This document shows, piece by piece, positions 61,806-64,000 of a stretch of 64,000 nt of DNA. The stretch comes from Nonomuraea angiospora. GTDB lineage: Bacteria; Actinomycetota; Actinomycetes; Streptosporangiales; Streptosporangiaceae. Location: the NCBI RefSeq assembly GCF_014873145.1, contig NZ_JADBEK010000001.1, forward strand, positions 13,029,169 to 13,093,168. The letters run 5' to 3'. Below the pieces are notes generated by a model. The model saw only the letters and a list, made by a program, of their open reading frames with translations. It had not been told where the DNA came from and did not search any database. Each line of letters opens with the position of its first letter. Position 1 is the stretch's first letter. The position numbers and the translations under genes were made by a program.

Positions 61806-64000
61806 ATGTCCTCCCTGACTGAAGGCAGGGCCGTCGAGCTGTCGATCGGTGGCATGACCTGCGCGTCCTGCGCCAACCGGATCGAGCGCAAGCTGAACAA
61901 GCTCGAAGGCGTGAGCGCGACGGTGAACTACGCGACGGAGAAGGCGAAGGTCACCTTCCCCGCGGAGGTGGATCCGCAGCAGCTGATCGCCGAGGTCGAG
62001 AAGGCCGGTTACACGGCCGCGCTGCCCGCCCCGCCCGCCGAGTCCGGGACCGCGGCCGAGCAGGAGCCTCAGGACGAGCTGAAGCCGCTGCGGCAACGGT
62101 TGATCACCGCTGTCGTGCTGAGCGTGCCGGTGGTCGCGATGGCGATGATCCCGGCGTTGCAGTTCACGAACTGGCAGTGGTTGTCGCTGGTGCTGGCGGC
62201 GCCGGTGGTCGTGTACGCGGGCTGGCCGTTGCACAAGGCGGCCTGGACGAACCTGCGGCACGGCGCGGCGACGATGGACACGCTGATCTCGGTCGGCACG
62301 CTGGCCGCTTTCGGCTGGTCGCTGTGGGCGCTGTTCTTCGGCAGTGCGGGCACGCCGGGCATGACGCACCCGTTCTCCTTCGCCATCGAGCGCACCGACG
62401 GCTCGGGCAACATCTATCTGGAGACCGCGGCGGCGGTGACCGCGTTCATCCTGGCCGGCCGCTACTTCGAGTCCCGCTCCAAGCGGCGTGCGGGGGCGGC
62501 GTTGCGGGCGCTGCTGGAGCTGGGGGCCAAGGAGGTGGAGCTGGCCGACGGCCGGCGCATCCCCACCGACCAGCTCGAGGTCGGCGACACCTTCGTGGTG
62601 CGGCCCGGTGAGAAGATCGCCACCGACGGCGTCATCCTCGAAGGCAGCTCTGCGGTGGACGCCTCGATGCTGACCGGCGAGTCGGTGCCGGTGGAGGTGC
62701 GGCCGGGGGATCCGGTGACCGGGGCGACGGTGAACGCGGGCGGCCGCCTGATCGTCCGCGCCACGCGGGTGGGCGCGGACACGCAGCTGGCGCAGATGGC
62801 CAAGCTGGTGGAGGAGGCGCAGACCGGTAAGGCGGCGGTGCAGCGGCTGGCCGACCGGATCTCGGGGATCTTCGTGCCGATCGTGATCGCGCTCGCGGTG
62901 GGGACGCTGGGGTTCTGGCTCGGCAGCGGGAGCGGGGTGGCGGCGGCGTTCACGGCGGCGGTGGCGGTGCTGATCATCGCCTGCCCGTGCGCGCTGGGTC
63001 TGGCCACGCCGACCGCGTTGCTGGTGGGCACCGGCCGGGGCGCTCAGCTGGGCATTCTGATCAAGGGGCCGGAGGTGCTGGAGTCCACCCGGAAGGTGGA
63101 CACGGTCGTGCTGGACAAGACCGGCACGGTCACCGAGGGCAAGATGACCCTGGTCGCGGTGCACCTGGCCGAGGGGCAGGACCGGGAGGAGGTGCTGCGG
63201 CTGGCCGGCGCGCTGGAGCACGCCTCGGAGCATCCGATCGCCCAGGCCATCGCCCGCGCGGCCCAGTCGGACGCGACGGTGGAGGATTTCGCCAACGTGG
63301 AAGGGCTGGGCGTGCAGGGGATCGTGGACGGCCACGCGGTGCTGGTCGGCCGGCCCAAGCTGCTGGCGGAATGGTCCCAGCACCTGCCCGTCGAGTTGGA
63401 GCGCAAGCTGGCCGAAGAGCAGGCCAAGGGCCGCACCGCCGTGGCGGTCGGCTGGGACGGACAGGCCCGTGCCGTCCTCGTGGTGGCCGACGTCATCAAG
63501 CCGACCAGCCGGCAGGCGATCGAGCAGCTCAGGGCGCTCGGCCTGCGGCCGGTGCTGCTGACCGGCGACAACGAGGCGGTGGCGCGGACGGTGGCGGCCG
63601 AGGTGGGCATCGAGGAGGTGATCGCCGAGGTGCTGCCCGCCGACAAGGTCGAGGTGGTCAAGAAGCTGCAGGCCGAGGGCAGGGTCGTGGCCATGGTGGG
63701 CGACGGGGTCAACGACGCCGCCGCACTCGCGCAGGCCGATCTGGGGCTGGCGATGGGCACCGGCACGGACGCCGCGATCGAGGCCTCGGACCTGACCCTG
63801 GTCCGCGGCGATCTGCGGGTGGCCGCCGATGCGCTCCGGCTGTCCCGCCGCACGCTGAAGACGATCAAGGGGAACCTGTTCTGGGCGTTCGCCTACAACG
63901 TGGCCGCGTTGCCGCTGGCCGCGCTGGGCCTGCTCAACCCGATGATCGCGGGCGCGGCGATGGCGTTCTCAAGCGTGTTCGTGGTGAGCAACAGCCTGCG
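61806..64000 (+). CDS. copA: Copper-exporting P1B-type ATPase CopA (3' end outside window)
   Basis: 731 residues are visible from ATG 61806, five bases after AAAGGAG; only the last 10-25 residues are probably missing. The order is an N-terminal HMA domain (GGMTCASC), transmembrane helices, actuator motif TGES, metal-site CPC at 393-395 in helix 6, phosphorylation motif DKTGT with Asp437, the SEHPIAQAI nucleotide-domain HP motif, and the hinge [10 protein letters not shown]. The NxxxAxPxA motif in the seventh helix ([12 protein letters not shown]) completes the Cu(I) site. It pumps Cu(I) out of the cytoplasm, fed by CopZ. Confidence 0.95.
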   Translation, partial: MSSLTEGRAVELSIGGMTCASCANRIERKLNKLEGVSATVNYATEKAKVTFPAEVDPQQLIAEVEKAGYTAALPAPPAESGTAAEQEPQDELKPLRQRLITAVVLSVPVVAMAMIPALQFTNWQWLSLVLAAPVVVYAGWPLHKAAWTNLRHGAATMDTLISVGTLAAFGWSLWALFFGSAGTPGMTHPFSFAIERTDGSGNIYLETAAAVTAFILAGRYFESRSKRRAGAALRALLELGAKEVELADGRRIPTDQLEVGDTFVVRPGEKIATDGVILEGSSAVDASMLTGESVPVEVRPGDPVTGATVNAGGRLIVRATRVGADTQLAQMAKLVEEAQTGKAAVQRLADRISGIFVPIVIALAVGTLGFWLGSGSGVAAAFTAAVAVLIIACPCALGLATPTALLVGTGRGAQLGILIKGPEVLESTRKVDTVVLDKTGTVTEGKMTLVAVHLAEGQDREEVLRLAGALEHASEHPIAQAIARAAQSDATVEDFANVEGLGVQGIVDGHAVLVGRPKLLAEWSQHLPVELERKLAEEQAKGRTAVAVGWDGQARAVLVVADVIKPTSRQAIEQLRALGLRPVLLTGDNEAVARTVAAEVGIEEVIAEVLPADKVEVVKKLQAEGRVVAMVGDGVNDAAALAQADLGLAMGTGTDAAIEASDLTLVRGDLRVAADALRLSRRTLKTIKGNLFWAFAYNVAALPLAALGLLNPMIAGAAMAFSSVFVVSNSL

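Noticed and set aside
60804..63383. 859-codon open frame on the minus strand opposite copA.
   Set aside because: It is the antisense shadow of copA and the His-rich gene in GC-biased DNA; the residues have no domain character.

Overview
The window is high-GC actinomycete DNA. It shows strong third-position G/C bias, GTG and TTG starts, many 1-16 base gene overlaps, leaderless promoters, an ECF42 sigma factor with a DGPF-type partner, mycothiol-family proteins and a tendamistat-fold secreted protein. A Streptosporangiales or Pseudonocardiales type organism (Nonomuraea- or Amycolatopsis-like) fits, but I cannot fix the genus from sequence alone.

Region 1 (1-7337) is the edge of a biosynthetic or cell-surface sugar locus. 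On the plus strand a condensation-domain protein, cut by the window edge, overlaps a dimethylformamidase-like protein with a beta-propeller tail. Facing it is a four-gene, fully overlapping minus-strand operon: sugar epimerase, PIG-L deacetylase, sugar formyltransferase, and a glycosyltransferase fused to a degenerate epimerase domain. A promoter at 7390-7418 probably drives it. Region 2 (7515-13708) carries an amidohydrolase, a GH2 beta-galactosidase, a SAM methyltransferase and a stand-alone, divergent EF-Tu.

Region 3 (13709-28252) is a patchwork of small genes and decayed remnants: secreted small proteins, the ECF42/DGPF/mycothiol-fold regulon, two P450s, an MFS exporter, TetR and VOC genes, and several broken genes (an XRE fragment, a GNAT fragment, a VOC gene with an in-frame TGA, a DUF4127 remnant). 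Region 4 (28253-35831) is a sialic-acid/aminosugar locus: a GntR-UTRA regulator with an operator, nanE, nanK and a secreted multidomain sialidase. Its ABC importer has collapsed by internal deletion into a lipoprotein-permease chimera, and a DUF4434 glycosidase-like gene is frameshifted.

Region 5 (35983-38418) has a small TPR-like gene, a LysR regulator and a divergent SDR. Region 6 (38464-48117) is a nine-gene minus-strand run for peptide import (SBP-OppB-OppC-OppD-OppF), an M24-fold hydrolase without a normal metal site, an unknown gene, a GNAT acyltransferase and an N-acyl/N-succinyl amino-acid racemase, with a divergent Lrp regulator. It reads as a D-to-L amino-acid or peptide salvage operon.

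Region 7 (48122-60211) has a zinc alcohol dehydrogenase, a large LuxR-type ATPase regulator followed by a drug/metabolite exporter, a FhuF-like 2Fe-2S protein and a second Opp-type importer; the exporter, reductase and importer together look like metallophore traffic. Region 8 (60552-end) is a copper operon: CsoR-type operator, copZ, a His-rich extracytoplasmic protein and copA, which runs off the window. No tRNA, rRNA, CRISPR array or intact insertion sequence was seen.
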